Shown piece after piece: positions 8,322 through 19,526 of a stretch of DNA of 64,000 nucleotides (position 1 is the first letter of the stretch; every line of letters begins with the position of its first letter). This DNA comes from Mammaliicoccus stepanovicii (lineage in GTDB: Bacteria > Bacillota > Bacilli > Staphylococcales > Staphylococcaceae). Location: assembly GCF_002902525.1 (NCBI RefSeq), contig NZ_PPQZ01000015.1:1-64000 (forward strand), in the 5' to 3' direction. Made by a program: the position numbers and the translations under genes. A model generated the notes under the pieces. The model worked only from the letters and a program-made list of their open reading frames with translations, ran no database searches and was not told where the DNA came from.

Positions 8322-8762
8322 TTATGGCGTCCAAATAACAATATCTTCGCCAGATTGATTTTGTTGCTCAATATCTTTAAAACCATGATTTAAGAAGAAA
8401 TCTTTAGATTGATTACGAGCGATACATTTAATTGGTAGCTCGAACTTTTTCGCATAATCTAATAATTGTAATCCGTAACCTCGGTCTTGATAGTCTTTTA
8501 AAACTTCTAATTTCCATAAGATTAAATAATCATTAAATGCAGGGAAATATGTTTTTTCAACTTCATCTTGTTGATATAGGCACATTCTAGCGACTAATTT
8601 ATCACCAACATAAATACCATAAAACGGAGAATCGGAACTTGCATCGATCATCTTACCTTTTAATTCTTCAACCATATATAGCCCTTCGTTTCCGAAGTTA
8701 CGGAATTGTTCAAATTCCTCTTCAGTCTTGTAATTAATATGTAAATGTTCTACTTTTGCCAT
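8322..8762 (-). CDS. ylbP: GNAT-family N-acetyltransferase, YlbP type
   Basis: A 146-residue GNAT-fold protein. The acetyl-CoA-binding segment VLKDYQDRGYGLQLLDYAKK carries a Q/RxxGxG/A-like motif (QDRGYG) preceded by the beta4 strand LWKLEVL. The C-terminal FFLNHGFKDI is the usual final GNAT strand. Position just before bshC matches ylbP in Bacillus and the equivalent uncharacterised acetyltransferase in staphylococci, which is the basis for the symbol. A GGGGG ribosome site precedes the ATG on the minus strand. The acetyl acceptor is unknown. Confidence 0.8.
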   Translation of the reverse strand: MAKVEHLHINYKTEEEFEQFRNFGNEGLYMVEELKGKMIDASSDSPFYGIYVGDKLVARMCLYQQDEVEKTYFPAFNDYLILWKLEVLKDYQDRGYGLQLLDYAKKFELPIKCIARNQSKDFFLNHGFKDIEQQNQSGEDIVIWTP

Positions 8763-8896
8763 GATAATCCCCCTTGCTCTTTTCTTAATTATACTTCATT
8801 TTTATAAAATTTTAAATTATAAGCCGTTAAATTGTTTTATTTAACTACAATCTTTATACTATTGGTAATGATTAATAATGAAGGAGTAAGACTCGT

Positions 8897-10513
8897 ATGG
8901 ACTGTATGAAGACGATTATAGATGAACATGGTAGTTTTATAGATAGATATACAAATCATGATAAAGATATTTTGAATTTTTACGAATATGATCCGAGTAA
9001 TCAAGATGCATTTAATAAACGTTTTCAAGTACCTTCAAATGGTAGGGAAAGTGAACTTGCACGCGTAATTAGAGATTATATGTCTGAATTTAATTTAACA
9101 GAAAAGCAAGAATCAAATATTGAACATTTAAGTAATGGGCATAAGGTTGTAATTGGTGGACAGCAAGCGGGGTTGTTTACCGGACCACTATATACATTCC
9201 ATAAAATAATGTCGATAATTATCCTTTCTAAAGAACAAAGTGAAAAATTAGGTAAACCAATTGTGCCAGTATTTTGGATTGCTGGGGAAGATCATGATTT
9301 TGATGAAGTGAATCATACATATGCGTATGACCGAATTACAAGAAATTTAAATAAAGTGAAATACAACACTTTAGATGCTCCTGAAAAGAGCGTCTCAAAG
9401 TATGTGTTCGACAAAGAATTAGTTTATGATGCTTTAGAAGATATGTTTAGTTCAATAGGTGAAACGCGTAACTCTGTTCATCTTAAAGAAATGATTGAAA
9501 AAGTTATAAAGCTATCTCATTCATGGACAGATATGTTTAAACATTTAACAAATAATGTGTTTAAAGATTATGGTTTGTTATTAATTGATGCAGATCATTC
9601 TAGACTGAGAGAAATGGAAAGACCATTTTTTAAAGAGCTGATTAACAACTATGAAGCAGTTAATCGTGAATTTAGAAAGACTCAAGATGAATTTTCAAAC
9701 GTTATAAATAAACGTATGATTTTAACTGATAGTAATGTGCATGTATTTTATGAGCATCATGATAAACGTCAGTTGATTATGGCAGGTCATGATAAATTTT
9801 ATTTAAATAAAGATACTGATGTTGAATTTTCAAAAGCTGACTTATTGAATTTAATCGATAAACATCCTGAAAGATTCTCAAATAATGTTGTGACGCGCCC
9901 AATAATGGAAGAATACTTATTTAATACTTTAAGTTTTATAGGCGGACCGAGTGAAATTATTTATTGGGGAGAACTTAAAGGTGTGTTTAAGTTAATGAAT
10001 ATTGAAATGCCAGTTGTCATGCCAAGAATGAGAATCAGTTACTTACCACAAGATACAAAGAAATTATTAAGAACATATAAATTATCTATTGATAATGTAT
10101 TAATAGATGGTGTATCAAACGATAAACAGAAATTTATCCGTTCAAAAGCTTCTGATGATGTATTAAGAGAGATTGAAAGCATGAAGGAAGTCCAATCAAC
10201 ATTTCATCATAAGCTGATAGAGGAAATAGGCGATGAATATCAAAATAGACAATTACTCGAAAAAAATAATCAAATACACCAACATCAATATCAATACTTA
10301 TTTGATAGATATTTATTAAATGTAGAACGAGAGAACGAAATCAGCATGAGACACTTTGAAACATTACAAAATACTTTGCACCCACAACACGGTTTACAAG
10401 AGAGAGTATGGAATCCAGTTCAATTAATGAATTATTTTGGGATAGATATGTTCAGTCCCTCCACTTATCCACCACTTTGTTACACTTTTGAACATTTAAC
10501 GCTTGAACTATAG
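8897..10513 (+). CDS. bshC: putative cysteine ligase BshC, bacillithiol biosynthesis
   Basis: A 538-residue protein of the usual BshC length. It is thought to add cysteine to glucosaminyl-malate in the last step of bacillithiol synthesis, the main low-molecular-weight thiol of staphylococci. Conserved segments include GGQQAGLFTGP (87-97) and AGEDHDFDE (129-137) in the Rossmann-like core, with a coiled-coil insertion around residues 430-490. AAGGAG precedes the ATG at good spacing. It lies directly before mraZ as in other Bacilli, but has its own terminator and so is not part of the division operon. Biochemical proof of catalysis by this family is incomplete. Confidence 0.95.
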   Translation: MDCMKTIIDEHGSFIDRYTNHDKDILNFYEYDPSNQDAFNKRFQVPSNGRESELARVIRDYMSEFNLTEKQESNIEHLSNGHKVVIGGQQAGLFTGPLYTFHKIMSIIILSKEQSEKLGKPIVPVFWIAGEDHDFDEVNHTYAYDRITRNLNKVKYNTLDAPEKSVSKYVFDKELVYDALEDMFSSIGETRNSVHLKEMIEKVIKLSHSWTDMFKHLTNNVFKDYGLLLIDADHSRLREMERPFFKELINNYEAVNREFRKTQDEFSNVINKRMILTDSNVHVFYEHHDKRQLIMAGHDKFYLNKDTDVEFSKADLLNLIDKHPERFSNNVVTRPIMEEYLFNTLSFIGGPSEIIYWGELKGVFKLMNIEMPVVMPRMRISYLPQDTKKLLRTYKLSIDNVLIDGVSNDKQKFIRSKASDDVLREIESMKEVQSTFHHKLIEEIGDEYQNRQLLEKNNQIHQHQYQYLFDRYLLNVERENEISMRHFETLQNTLHPQHGLQERVWNPVQLMNYFGIDMFSPSTYPPLCYTFEHLTLEL

Positions 10514-10527
10514 GTATGACAGTATTT

Positions 10528-10567
10528 ACACCAAATTTACGGAAACGTAAATTTGGTGTTTTTTTTA
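10528..10567 (+). terminator. terminator of bshC
   Basis: ACACCAAATTTACG and CGTAAATTTGGTGT pair around GAAA, a stable tetraloop, and are followed by eight Ts. It separates bshC from the division cluster. Confidence 0.95.
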
Positions 10568-10571
10568 CTTT

Positions 10572-10601
10572 TTGCACAAATTTCAAGAAATCTTGTATAA
10601 A
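10572..10601 (+). promoter_or_regulatory. sigma-A-type promoter of the mraZ division cluster
   Basis: A -35 element TTGCAC (10572-10577) and a -10 element TATAAA (10596-10601) are separated by 18 bases. Transcription would start near 10608, inside the MraZ repeats. Confidence 0.6.
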
Positions 10602-10603
10602 TA

Positions 10604-10630
10604 GTGGAGGATTGTGGGGGAATGTGGTAA
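10604..10630 (+). promoter_or_regulatory. MraZ operator: three GTGG repeats at 10-bp spacing
   Basis: GTGG occurs at 10604, 10614 and 10624, exactly one helical turn apart (GTGGAGGATT, GTGGGGGAAT, GTGGTAAATT). MraZ proteins bind short GTGG/TGGG direct repeats with about 10-bp period in front of their own gene. Location over the start of transcription fits repression by MraZ. Confidence 0.75.
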
Positions 10631-10657
10631 ATTATAAATAAGGTGAGGTGAGATAAA

Positions 10658-11089
10658 ATGTTCATGGGAGAATATCAACATCAATTGGATACAAAAGGAC
10701 GTATGATTGTTCCTTCTAAATTCAGATATGATTTAAATGAGCGTTTTATTATCACTAGAGGCCTTGATAAATGCTTGTTTGGCTACACACTAGAAGAATG
10801 GTCGCGCATCGAAGAAAACCTTAAAACCTTACCAATCACTAAGAAAGATGCACGTAAATTCATGAGAATGTTCTTCTCTGGTGCTGTTGAAGTAGAACTA
10901 GACAAACAAGGTCGAATTAATATCCCACAAAATTTAAGAAGTTATGCCAATCTGAGCAAAGAATGTACAGTCATTGGTGTATCAAACAGAATTGAAATAT
11001 GGGATAGAAATACATGGAATGATTTTTATGATGAGTCTGAAGACAATTTTGAGGACATTGCAGAAGATCTCATTGATATTGATTTTTAG
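10658..11089 (+). CDS. mraZ: transcriptional regulator MraZ
   Basis: A 143-residue protein with two AbrB-like swapped-hairpin halves, each carrying the typical [14 protein letters not shown] or [14 protein letters not shown] signature (about residues 8-21 and 87-100). MraZ forms a ring-shaped oligomer that binds direct repeats at the head of the division and cell-wall cluster and usually represses it. It is the first gene of the cluster here, preceded by AGGTGAGGTGA and the repeated GTGG operator, and followed after 11 bases by rsmH. Length and both motifs are intact. Confidence 0.97.
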   Translation: MFMGEYQHQLDTKGRMIVPSKFRYDLNERFIITRGLDKCLFGYTLEEWSRIEENLKTLPITKKDARKFMRMFFSGAVEVELDKQGRINIPQNLRSYANLSKECTVIGVSNRIEIWDRNTWNDFYDESEDNFEDIAEDLIDIDF

Positions 11090-11100
11090 GAGTGGAATAG

Positions 11101-12036
11101 ATGTTTCATCACGTATCCGTACTATTAAGAGAAACAGTAGATCAGTTAGAAGTTAAGCCCGATGGTACATACGTAGATTGTACATTAGGTGGAGCTGGGC
11201 ATAGTTTATACCTAGTTGAACAATTAAATGATAATGGTCACCTTATTGCAATCGATCAAGATGAAACAGCTATCGAACATGCTAAAGATATCTTGAAAGA
11301 TCATATTCATAAAATAACTTTTGTTCAAAACAACTTTAGAAATTTAGAGCATATATTAGAAGAATTAAACATTAGTAAAGTTGATGGTGTACTTTATGAT
11401 CTTGGGGTATCTAGCCCGCAACTTGATACACCTGAAAGAGGGTTCAGCTACCATTACGATGCGAAGCTAGACATGAGAATGGATCAGTCACAAGAATTAT
11501 CAGCTTACGAAGTGATTAACAATTGGTCTTATGAACAACTTGTCAAAATTTTCTTTAGATATGGTGAAGAAAAATTTTCTAAGCAAATCGCGAGGAAAAT
11601 TGAGGCGAGACGTGAACAAATGCCTATAGAAACGACTTTCGAATTAGTGGATCTAATTAAAGAAGGCATTCCTGCTGCTAAACGCAGAAAAGGCGGACAC
11701 CCTGCAAAACGCGTGTTCCAAGCAGTAAGAATTGCAGTGAATGATGAATTAGGTGCATTTGAAACATCAATTGAAGCAGCTATTCAACATGTAAAAGTTG
11801 GCGGAAGAATTTCTGTAATTACATTTCATTCATTAGAAGATCGTTTGTGTAAGCAAGTGTTCCAAGAATATGAAAAGGGACCAGATGTACCAAGGGGATT
11901 ACCAGTAATACCAGAAGAATATCAACCGAAACTGAAACGAGTAAATAGAAAGCCTATTATATCTGACGATAAAGAACTCGAGGAGAACAACAGAGCAAGA
12001 AGTGCGAAGTTGAGAGTTGCAGAAATCTTGAAGTAA
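11101..12036 (+). CDS. rsmH: 16S rRNA m4C1402 methyltransferase RsmH
   Basis: A 311-residue SAM-dependent methyltransferase (formerly MraW) that modifies N4 of C1402 in the ribosomal P site. The SAM-binding segment [10 protein letters not shown] is at 26-35. [12 protein letters not shown] and the C-terminal ITFHSLEDR are family hallmarks, and the helical insertion domain lies between them. GGAGTGG precedes the ATG. It lies 11 bases after mraZ and 19 before ftsL, clearly in the same operon. Confidence 0.97.
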   Translation: MFHHVSVLLRETVDQLEVKPDGTYVDCTLGGAGHSLYLVEQLNDNGHLIAIDQDETAIEHAKDILKDHIHKITFVQNNFRNLEHILEELNISKVDGVLYDLGVSSPQLDTPERGFSYHYDAKLDMRMDQSQELSAYEVINNWSYEQLVKIFFRYGEEKFSKQIARKIEARREQMPIETTFELVDLIKEGIPAAKRRKGGHPAKRVFQAVRIAVNDELGAFETSIEAAIQHVKVGGRISVITFHSLEDRLCKQVFQEYEKGPDVPRGLPVIPEEYQPKLKRVNRKPIISDDKELEENNRARSAKLRVAEILK

Positions 12037-12055
12037 ATAGAGGAGTGGCAAGTGG

Positions 12056-12436
12056 ATGGCAGTAGAAAGAATTTACCCGAATTATAGACCTGACGAGTGG
12101 CAAGAGCCACAAGTCGACCCGCAAAGGAAAACCGTCAAGAAATCCAAAGTAGTTGGCATATCTAGAATAGAAAAGTTCGTATACATAACGTTAATAACTA
12201 TGATTGCGTTGATAAGTATTTATATGCTATCTTTAAAAATGGATGCGTACAACAATAAAACTCAAATTGCGGAATTAGATAGTAAAATTGAGCAACAACA
12301 AACAACAAATGGTGATTTGAAAACAGAATCAATGAAACAATCATCATATGAGCGCATCTACGACAAAGCTAAAGACTATGGTCTAAAGCTAAATAACGAC
12401 AATGTAAAGGTAGTGCGTAGTGATGCCAAAAATTAA
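12056..12436 (+). CDS. ftsL: cell division protein FtsL
   Basis: A 126-residue bitopic protein: a basic cytoplasmic region of about 38 residues, one membrane helix (FVYITLITMIALISIYMLSL, about 40-59) and an extracellular coiled coil (KIEQQQTTNGDLKTE). FtsL forms a complex with DivIB and DivIC that activates septal wall synthesis at the divisome. Sequence conservation is low in this family. The call rests on topology and on its place between rsmH and the FtsI-type PBP. It overlaps the next gene by 14 bases. Confidence 0.93.
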   Translation: MAVERIYPNYRPDEWQEPQVDPQRKTVKKSKVVGISRIEKFVYITLITMIALISIYMLSLKMDAYNNKTQIAELDSKIEQQQTTNGDLKTESMKQSSYERIYDKAKDYGLKLNNDNVKVVRSDAKN

Positions 12437-14681
12437 AATAAAGAAAAATAAAATAGGAGCAGTCCTCTTAGTAAGCTTTTTCGGACTGCTCTTTTTTATA
12501 TTGGCCTTAAGATATTCGTATTTAATGATCAGCGGACATTCAGCTGGAGAAGACTTAACTTACAGAGCCAGTGAAAAATATTTAAGACAGACGATTGCTG
12601 AACCTGAACGTGGAAAAATTTATGATAGAAATGGAAAAGTCTTGGCAGAAGATACTGACAGTTATAAGTTGGTAGCGATTTTAGATAAAAAAATGAGTAA
12701 AGATAGTAAGAAACCAAGACATGTTAAAGATAAAGAAAAGACAGCAAAAGAACTATCTAAAATAATAAAAATGGATAAAAAAGATATATTAAGTAAACTT
12801 AAAACGAAAAACGCTTTTCAAGTTGAATTTGGTCAAAAAGGTAAAGACTTAACATATAAACAAAAGACTGATATTGAAAAATTAAAGTTACCTGGATTGA
12901 CTTTTGAAACTGAGAAAAGAAGATTTTATCCGAATGGCAATTTTGCATCACATTTAATTGGCTTAGCTAATAAAGATAATGATACGAACAAGCTAATTGG
13001 AGTTGCTGGCGCAGAGAAAATTTTTGATAGTTATTTAAGTGGTAAGTCAGGTAAAAATTCATATAAACAAGATATTTGGGGCATGTTAATCCCAAATAGT
13101 GAGGACAACATCGATGCTAAAAATGGTGATAACTTGCACTTGACAATAGATTCAAATATACAAGTATTTGTTGAAAATGCACTTGATGAAATGGTAGATA
13201 GATATGAACCTAAAGATTTATTTGCTGTTGTAATGGACGCTAAAACAGGTGAAATATTAGGATATAGTCAAAGACCGACATTTAATCCAGAAACTAAAAA
13301 AGATTTCGGAAAAAAATGGGCGAGTGATTTATCACAAAATACATATGAACCTGGCTCAACATTTAAAACATATGGGCTTGCAGCAGCTATAGAAGAAGGT
13401 AAATTTGATCCTAAGAAAAAATTCAAATCTGGTCACCGAGATATTGATGGATTTAAAATATATGACTGGAACGATGATGGTTGGGGTAATATACCTATGA
13501 CTACAGGTTTCACGTACTCTGCGAATACGTTAATGATGAAACTACAAGATTTAGTAGGTGAAGATAAAGCGAAAGCATATTATGAGAAGTTTGGATTCGG
13601 TAAAAAAACAGGCGGACTATTTGATAGCGAAGCCCCAGGTAATATTGCATTTGATAATGAACTGCAAAGAAAAACATCTGCATTTGGTCAATCAACGACC
13701 GTGACGCCGTTACAAATGTTGCAAGCAGAGACTGCTATTCTTAATCAAGGGAACATGCTTGAACCTTATTACGTCAAATCAATACAAAATCCTGAGTCAA
13801 AAGAAACAATTAAAGAAGGTAAGAAAAAAATAGTAGGTAATCCTGTTTCTAAAGATACAGCGAAAAAGACGATGCATGAATTAGATAAAGTCGTAAATAG
13901 TAAAGACAGCCATGCCACGAATTATCAAATAGATGGTTATCGTGTTGCAGGTAAAACTGGTACAGCACAAGTACCGGATACTAAAAACGGTGGTTATGTT
14001 CAAGGTGCAAACCCTTATTTCGTAAGTTTCATGGGCTACGCACCAGCTAAAGATCCAGAGGTAGTTGTTTATGCAGGTATGTCTTTAGCTCAAAAACGCG
14101 ATTTAGAAGCATATGAATATGGTGTATCTAGAGGGTTTAATCCAATAATGGAAAATACTTTGAAATACTTAGATGTTGAAGAAACACAAGGTAAAGCTAA
14201 AAGTAGTTCACCTGAAGTACCAGATGTTACAAACATGAACAGCAAAAAAGCTGTAGATACAATTAAAGGTAAAAAGTTAGAACCTATCGTTATAGGTAAA
14301 GGAAATAAGATAACAAAGCAAGTACCATTAGAAGGTAAAACAGTTCAAGATAAAGAGAAAATCTTGCTTGTCACTGAAGGCAACCTTACAATGCCAAATA
14401 CTACAAATTGGTCGAAACGAGACCTACTTAAACTAGAACAAGCAACAGGAATCAACATAGAAACAGAAGGATCTGGATTTGTAACGGAACAATCAGTTCA
14501 AGAAAATGAGGCAATCAAAAATGGTACGAAAGTGAAATTTACTTTATCTAATAATCATCCTTATGGTGATGATACAATTGGACAAGTACCAGATGAATTG
14601 TCCAAAAAAGATTCAAAGAAAAAGAAAGACTCAAAAGAGAAGCAAAATAAAAATAATTCAAAAGATTCCAAAACGAATTAA
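12423..14681 (+). CDS. pbpA: penicillin-binding protein 1, septal transpeptidase
   Basis: A 752-residue class B penicillin-binding protein (PBP1, FtsI/PBP2B type) that crosslinks peptidoglycan at the septum. One N-terminal helix (residues about 10-32) anchors it. A dimerisation domain follows, then the transpeptidase with STFK at residue 312, YSANTL and AGKTGTAQ, the three penicilloyl-enzyme motifs. Two PASTA modules follow (PEVPDVTNMNSKKAVDTIKG and MPNTTNWSKRDLLKLEQATG), then a lysine/serine-rich tail. The serine position matches S. aureus PBP1. The upstream GTG at 12420 is also open, but the ATG at 12423 is preferred. Overlap with ftsL suggests translational coupling. Confidence 0.95.
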   Translation: MPKIKIKKNKIGAVLLVSFFGLLFFILALRYSYLMISGHSAGEDLTYRASEKYLRQTIAEPERGKIYDRNGKVLAEDTDSYKLVAILDKKMSKDSKKPRHVKDKEKTAKELSKIIKMDKKDILSKLKTKNAFQVEFGQKGKDLTYKQKTDIEKLKLPGLTFETEKRRFYPNGNFASHLIGLANKDNDTNKLIGVAGAEKIFDSYLSGKSGKNSYKQDIWGMLIPNSEDNIDAKNGDNLHLTIDSNIQVFVENALDEMVDRYEPKDLFAVVMDAKTGEILGYSQRPTFNPETKKDFGKKWASDLSQNTYEPGSTFKTYGLAAAIEEGKFDPKKKFKSGHRDIDGFKIYDWNDDGWGNIPMTTGFTYSANTLMMKLQDLVGEDKAKAYYEKFGFGKKTGGLFDSEAPGNIAFDNELQRKTSAFGQSTTVTPLQMLQAETAILNQGNMLEPYYVKSIQNPESKETIKEGKKKIVGNPVSKDTAKKTMHELDKVVNSKDSHATNYQIDGYRVAGKTGTAQVPDTKNGGYVQGANPYFVSFMGYAPAKDPEVVVYAGMSLAQKRDLEAYEYGVSRGFNPIMENTLKYLDVEETQGKAKSSSPEVPDVTNMNSKKAVDTIKGKKLEPIVIGKGNKITKQVPLEGKTVQDKEKILLVTEGNLTMPNTTNWSKRDLLKLEQATGINIETEGSGFVTEQSVQENEAIKNGTKVKFTLSNNHPYGDDTIGQVPDELSKKDSKKKKDSKEKQNKNNSKDSKTN

Positions 14682-14724
14682 TTAAAGTACGTTTAATAAA
14701 AAATAAAAGAAAAGGTGAACGATT

Positions 14725-15690
14725 ATGAACTTTACGCTTCCTGTCATTGCGTTTTTATTGACTTTCATTCTAGTGCCAGTGTTAATACCGACACTGAAAA
14801 AATTGAAGTTTGGTCAAAGTATTAGAGAAGAAGGTCCTAAAAGCCACATGAAAAAAACAGGAACTCCAACAATGGGGGGACTTACATTTTTACTATCTAC
14901 GATAGTTGTTACAATCATTGCATTATTTTTTGTAGAACAAATTGGGCCGTTAATATTACTATTATTTGTAACAATTGGCTTTGGTTTAATTGGTTTTATT
15001 GATGATTACATCATTGTAGTTAAGAAAAACAATCAAGGCTTAACAAGCAGACAAAAGTTTTTATCTCAAATTGCAATTGCAGTTATATTCTATTTAGTTA
15101 GTTTATTATTGCCGAATTATGAGTTTGTTACTGCTGTAAATATTCCATTCACAGATTGGTCGTTACCATTATCTGTGCTGTATGTCGTATTTATTGTGTT
15201 CTGGCAAGTAGGATTTAGCAATGCGGTAAACTTAACTGATGGATTAGATGGGCTTTCAACTGGCCTTTCAATTATTGCATTTAGTTTTTATGCAATTTTA
15301 TCATTTACGCTTGATAAACCAGAAGTCGGTTTGTTCTGTTTAATTATGTTAGCTAGTTTAGTCGGATTTTTAATATTTAATAAATATCCAGCAAAAGTAT
15401 TTATGGGCGATACTGGAAGTTTAGCGTTAGGTGGTATTTTCGCAACGATATCTATCATGTTAAACCAAGAAATCACATTATTATTCATTGGACTTGTATT
15501 TGTCCTTGAAACATTATCCGTTATGATTCAAGTGACGTCATTTAAACTTACAGGTAAAAGAATATTCAAAATGAGTCCACTACATCATCACTTTGAACTA
15601 GTAGGTTGGAGTGAATGGAAAATTGTATTAGTCTTCTGGGGAACTGGCATCGTAACAGGTGCAATTGGACTATGGATTGGGGTAATGTAA
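14725..15690 (+). CDS. mraY: phospho-MurNAc-pentapeptide transferase MraY
   Basis: A 321-residue polytopic membrane enzyme that transfers phospho-MurNAc-pentapeptide from UDP to undecaprenyl phosphate, forming lipid I. About ten membrane helices are visible. Cytoplasmic motifs are intact: [10 protein letters not shown] near residue 46, [16 protein letters not shown] with the catalytic aspartates near 91-92, [12 protein letters not shown], and [16 protein letters not shown] with the histidine-rich loop. AAAGGTGAAC precedes the ATG. It is followed after a single base by murD. Confidence 0.97.
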   Translation: MNFTLPVIAFLLTFILVPVLIPTLKKLKFGQSIREEGPKSHMKKTGTPTMGGLTFLLSTIVVTIIALFFVEQIGPLILLLFVTIGFGLIGFIDDYIIVVKKNNQGLTSRQKFLSQIAIAVIFYLVSLLLPNYEFVTAVNIPFTDWSLPLSVLYVVFIVFWQVGFSNAVNLTDGLDGLSTGLSIIAFSFYAILSFTLDKPEVGLFCLIMLASLVGFLIFNKYPAKVFMGDTGSLALGGIFATISIMLNQEITLLFIGLVFVLETLSVMIQVTSFKLTGKRIFKMSPLHHHFELVGWSEWKIVLVFWGTGIVTGAIGLWIGVM

Positions 15691-15691
15691 T

Positions 15692-17041
15692 ATGAAAGAA
15701 TTTGATGCACTTAAAGGTAAAGATGTTCTAATATTAGGACTTGCTAAAAGTGGATATGAAAGTGCCAAACTTTGTCAAAAACTTGGCGCAAATGTAATAG
15801 TTAATGACGGTAAAGATTTAACATCTGATCCTCATGCAAGCGAACTTATGAGCCAAGGGATTAAAGTAATAAGTGGTGAACATCCTTTATACTTATTAGA
15901 TAACAATCCACTCATTGTCAAAAATCCAGGTATCCCATACAGTATTCAATTGTTAGTTGAAGCAGAAAATAGAAATTTAGATATCATTACAGAAGTAGAA
16001 TTAAGCTATTATATTTCTGAAGCACCTATAATTGGAATTACGGGTACAAATGGTAAAACTACAGTAACGTCATTAATTGGTGATATGTTCGGAAATAGTA
16101 AAGTGAATGGTCAAGTTTCAGGGAACATCGGTGTAGTTGCATCAAAAGTAGCCCAAGAAGTTAACAAAGAGGATTATCTAATAACGGAATTATCATCATT
16201 TCAGTTATTAGGTACGATTAAATATAGACCACACATTGCGATTGTAACTAATATTTATTCAGCACATTTAGATTATCATGGATCGTTAGAAGAATATCAA
16301 AAAGCAAAGAAAAACATCTTCCAGAATCAAACTGAAGAAGATTATTTAATATTTAATTTCGAACAGAGACACCTAATTGATAAAGAACAAATAAAATCAA
16401 AAATTTTATATTTTTCAACTGAACAAGAAGTTGATGGTATTTATATTAAGGATGATTATGTCGTATATAATAATATACGAATTATCCATGTGAATGACAT
16501 AGTATTACCAGGTAAACATAACCTAGAGAACGTACTTGTTGCAGTATTAGCGTCTATTATATCTGGAGTTGAAATCAAATCTATTGTTCATACTTTAACA
16601 ACTTTCTCAGGTATTAAACATAGATTACAATTTGTAGGTAATAATAGAGGTAATAAATACTTCAATGATTCAAAAGCAACGAATACGCTGGCAACTAGAT
16701 TTGCACTTAGCTCATTTAATTCACCAATTATTTGGCTATGTGGAGGATTAGATAGAGGAAATGATTTTGATGATCTTATTCCTTATATGGATAATGTACG
16801 ACTGATGGTTACGTTTGGAGAAACTAAAGATAAACTTAAAACACTCGGATTAACACAAGGTAAAGAAGTGTTACAAGTAACAGATGTTAAAGATGCTGTG
16901 GATACGATTCAAGATTATATTCAACCTAATGATGTCGTATTATTATCACCTGCATGTGCTAGTTGGGATCAATATGATACGTTCGAAGCACGTGGAAATG
17001 AGTTTATTGAAAGTTTCCAAAAACATTTACCAACATTCTAA
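15692..17041 (+). CDS. murD: UDP-MurNAc-L-Ala:D-Glu ligase MurD
   Basis: A 449-residue Mur ligase that adds D-glutamate to UDP-MurNAc-L-alanine in the cytoplasm. The N-terminal Rossmann domain binds the UDP substrate ([14 protein letters not shown]), the central ATPase domain carries GTNGKTT (118-124), and the C-terminal domain includes [16 protein letters not shown]. The usual MurD length and domain order are present. It is separated from mraY by only one base, so both are on one message. Confidence 0.97.
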   Translation: MKEFDALKGKDVLILGLAKSGYESAKLCQKLGANVIVNDGKDLTSDPHASELMSQGIKVISGEHPLYLLDNNPLIVKNPGIPYSIQLLVEAENRNLDIITEVELSYYISEAPIIGITGTNGKTTVTSLIGDMFGNSKVNGQVSGNIGVVASKVAQEVNKEDYLITELSSFQLLGTIKYRPHIAIVTNIYSAHLDYHGSLEEYQKAKKNIFQNQTEEDYLIFNFEQRHLIDKEQIKSKILYFSTEQEVDGIYIKDDYVVYNNIRIIHVNDIVLPGKHNLENVLVAVLASIISGVEIKSIVHTLTTFSGIKHRLQFVGNNRGNKYFNDSKATNTLATRFALSSFNSPIIWLCGGLDRGNDFDDLIPYMDNVRLMVTFGETKDKLKTLGLTQGKEVLQVTDVKDAVDTIQDYIQPNDVVLLSPACASWDQYDTFEARGNEFIESFQKHLPTF

Positions 17042-17067
17042 AAATTGTATAAAAAGGAGAGGCAGCC

Positions 17068-18012
17068 GTGAATAAAAGTTCTGAGAAGAATGAAGATATT
17101 TTGCAATTTGATACGACTAGTGACGATGATCGTTTGAAAACTTTAAAAACAAAAAGAAAACGAAGACGTCAAATTCAATTGGGCATCTTCATTGGTGTCA
17201 TACTCCTTGTACTCTTGATTGTATTGTACATGTTCACGGATATAAGTAAGGTTGATAAAGTTGATATCAATGGTGAGAAGATTGTTTCTAAAAATGAAAT
17301 CGAAAAAAAATTAAATTTAAATCCAGATTCGAGAATTTATAATATACCTATCAAGGATATGAAAGAGAAAATTCAAAACATTGAAGGTATAAAAAGTGTA
17401 ACCATTAAAAGACATTTTCCGAATGATCTAACTGTGACGATAAATGAATATGAAACAATCGGATTAATTAAAGGCAAAAAAGGATACGAACCTCTATTGG
17501 AAAATGGCAAGACTATAAAACACTTAACGACAGAAATTCCAGTGGATGTTCCGATTTTAAATGATTTTAGTTCGAAGAAGTTAAAAAAAATGGTGACTGA
17601 AATGAAGAAAGTCAAACCTAAAGTAAGAAGTTTGATTTCTGAAATTAATTATAAACCAGGTGAGAATAATCAGAATAGAATTCAATTATTTATGACTGAC
17701 AATGTTGAAGTTATCGGCGATATTCAAACTTTTGCTAATAAAATCAATTACTATCCTAGTATATCTGATAAACTAGAAAGAGATGAATCGGGTAATCTTA
17801 AAACACCAGGATTTGTTGATTTTCAAGTTGGTGCAACATTCTTACCGTATGAAACTAAAGAACAACAACAAGCAAGGTCAGAAAAAGAATCTGAACAAGA
17901 ACAAAGTACTAAGTCAGAACAAAAAAAATTAGATCAAGCATTGCAAGATTTATCAAAAGAACTCGATAAATCTGAAGAAAAACCGAAATCAAGTGAAAAA
18001 TCATCAGAATAA
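17068..18012 (+). CDS. divIB: cell division protein DivIB (FtsQ)
   Basis: A 314-residue bitopic divisome protein. The cytoplasmic N-terminus is highly charged (KTKRKRRRQ), one helix spans about 36-58 (LGIFIGVILLVLLIVLYMF), and a POTRA domain follows directly (SKVDKVDINGEKIVSKNEIE). The beta domain runs to about residue 265 and ends in a glutamate, serine and lysine-rich low-complexity tail. GTG start at 17068 with AAGGAGAGG upstream. DivIB stabilises the FtsL-DivIC complex. The long polar tail is typical of staphylococcal DivIB. Confidence 0.95.
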   Translation: MNKSSEKNEDILQFDTTSDDDRLKTLKTKRKRRRQIQLGIFIGVILLVLLIVLYMFTDISKVDKVDINGEKIVSKNEIEKKLNLNPDSRIYNIPIKDMKEKIQNIEGIKSVTIKRHFPNDLTVTINEYETIGLIKGKKGYEPLLENGKTIKHLTTEIPVDVPILNDFSSKKLKKMVTEMKKVKPKVRSLISEINYKPGENNQNRIQLFMTDNVEVIGDIQTFANKINYYPSISDKLERDESGNLKTPGFVDFQVGATFLPYETKEQQQARSEKESEQEQSTKSEQKKLDQALQDLSKELDKSEEKPKSSEKSSE

Positions 18013-18106
18013 GCAAAAAAATCAATAAATAAACATATTATTAGTTCACATTAAATCATCAATCATGTAAACTAAGAATAGTGTAAATTTGATTATCATG
18101 TGTTAG

Positions 18107-19498
<1,392 letters not shown>

Positions 19499-19526
19499 TG
19501 GGTCATAAAGATTAGGAGGATAATAA

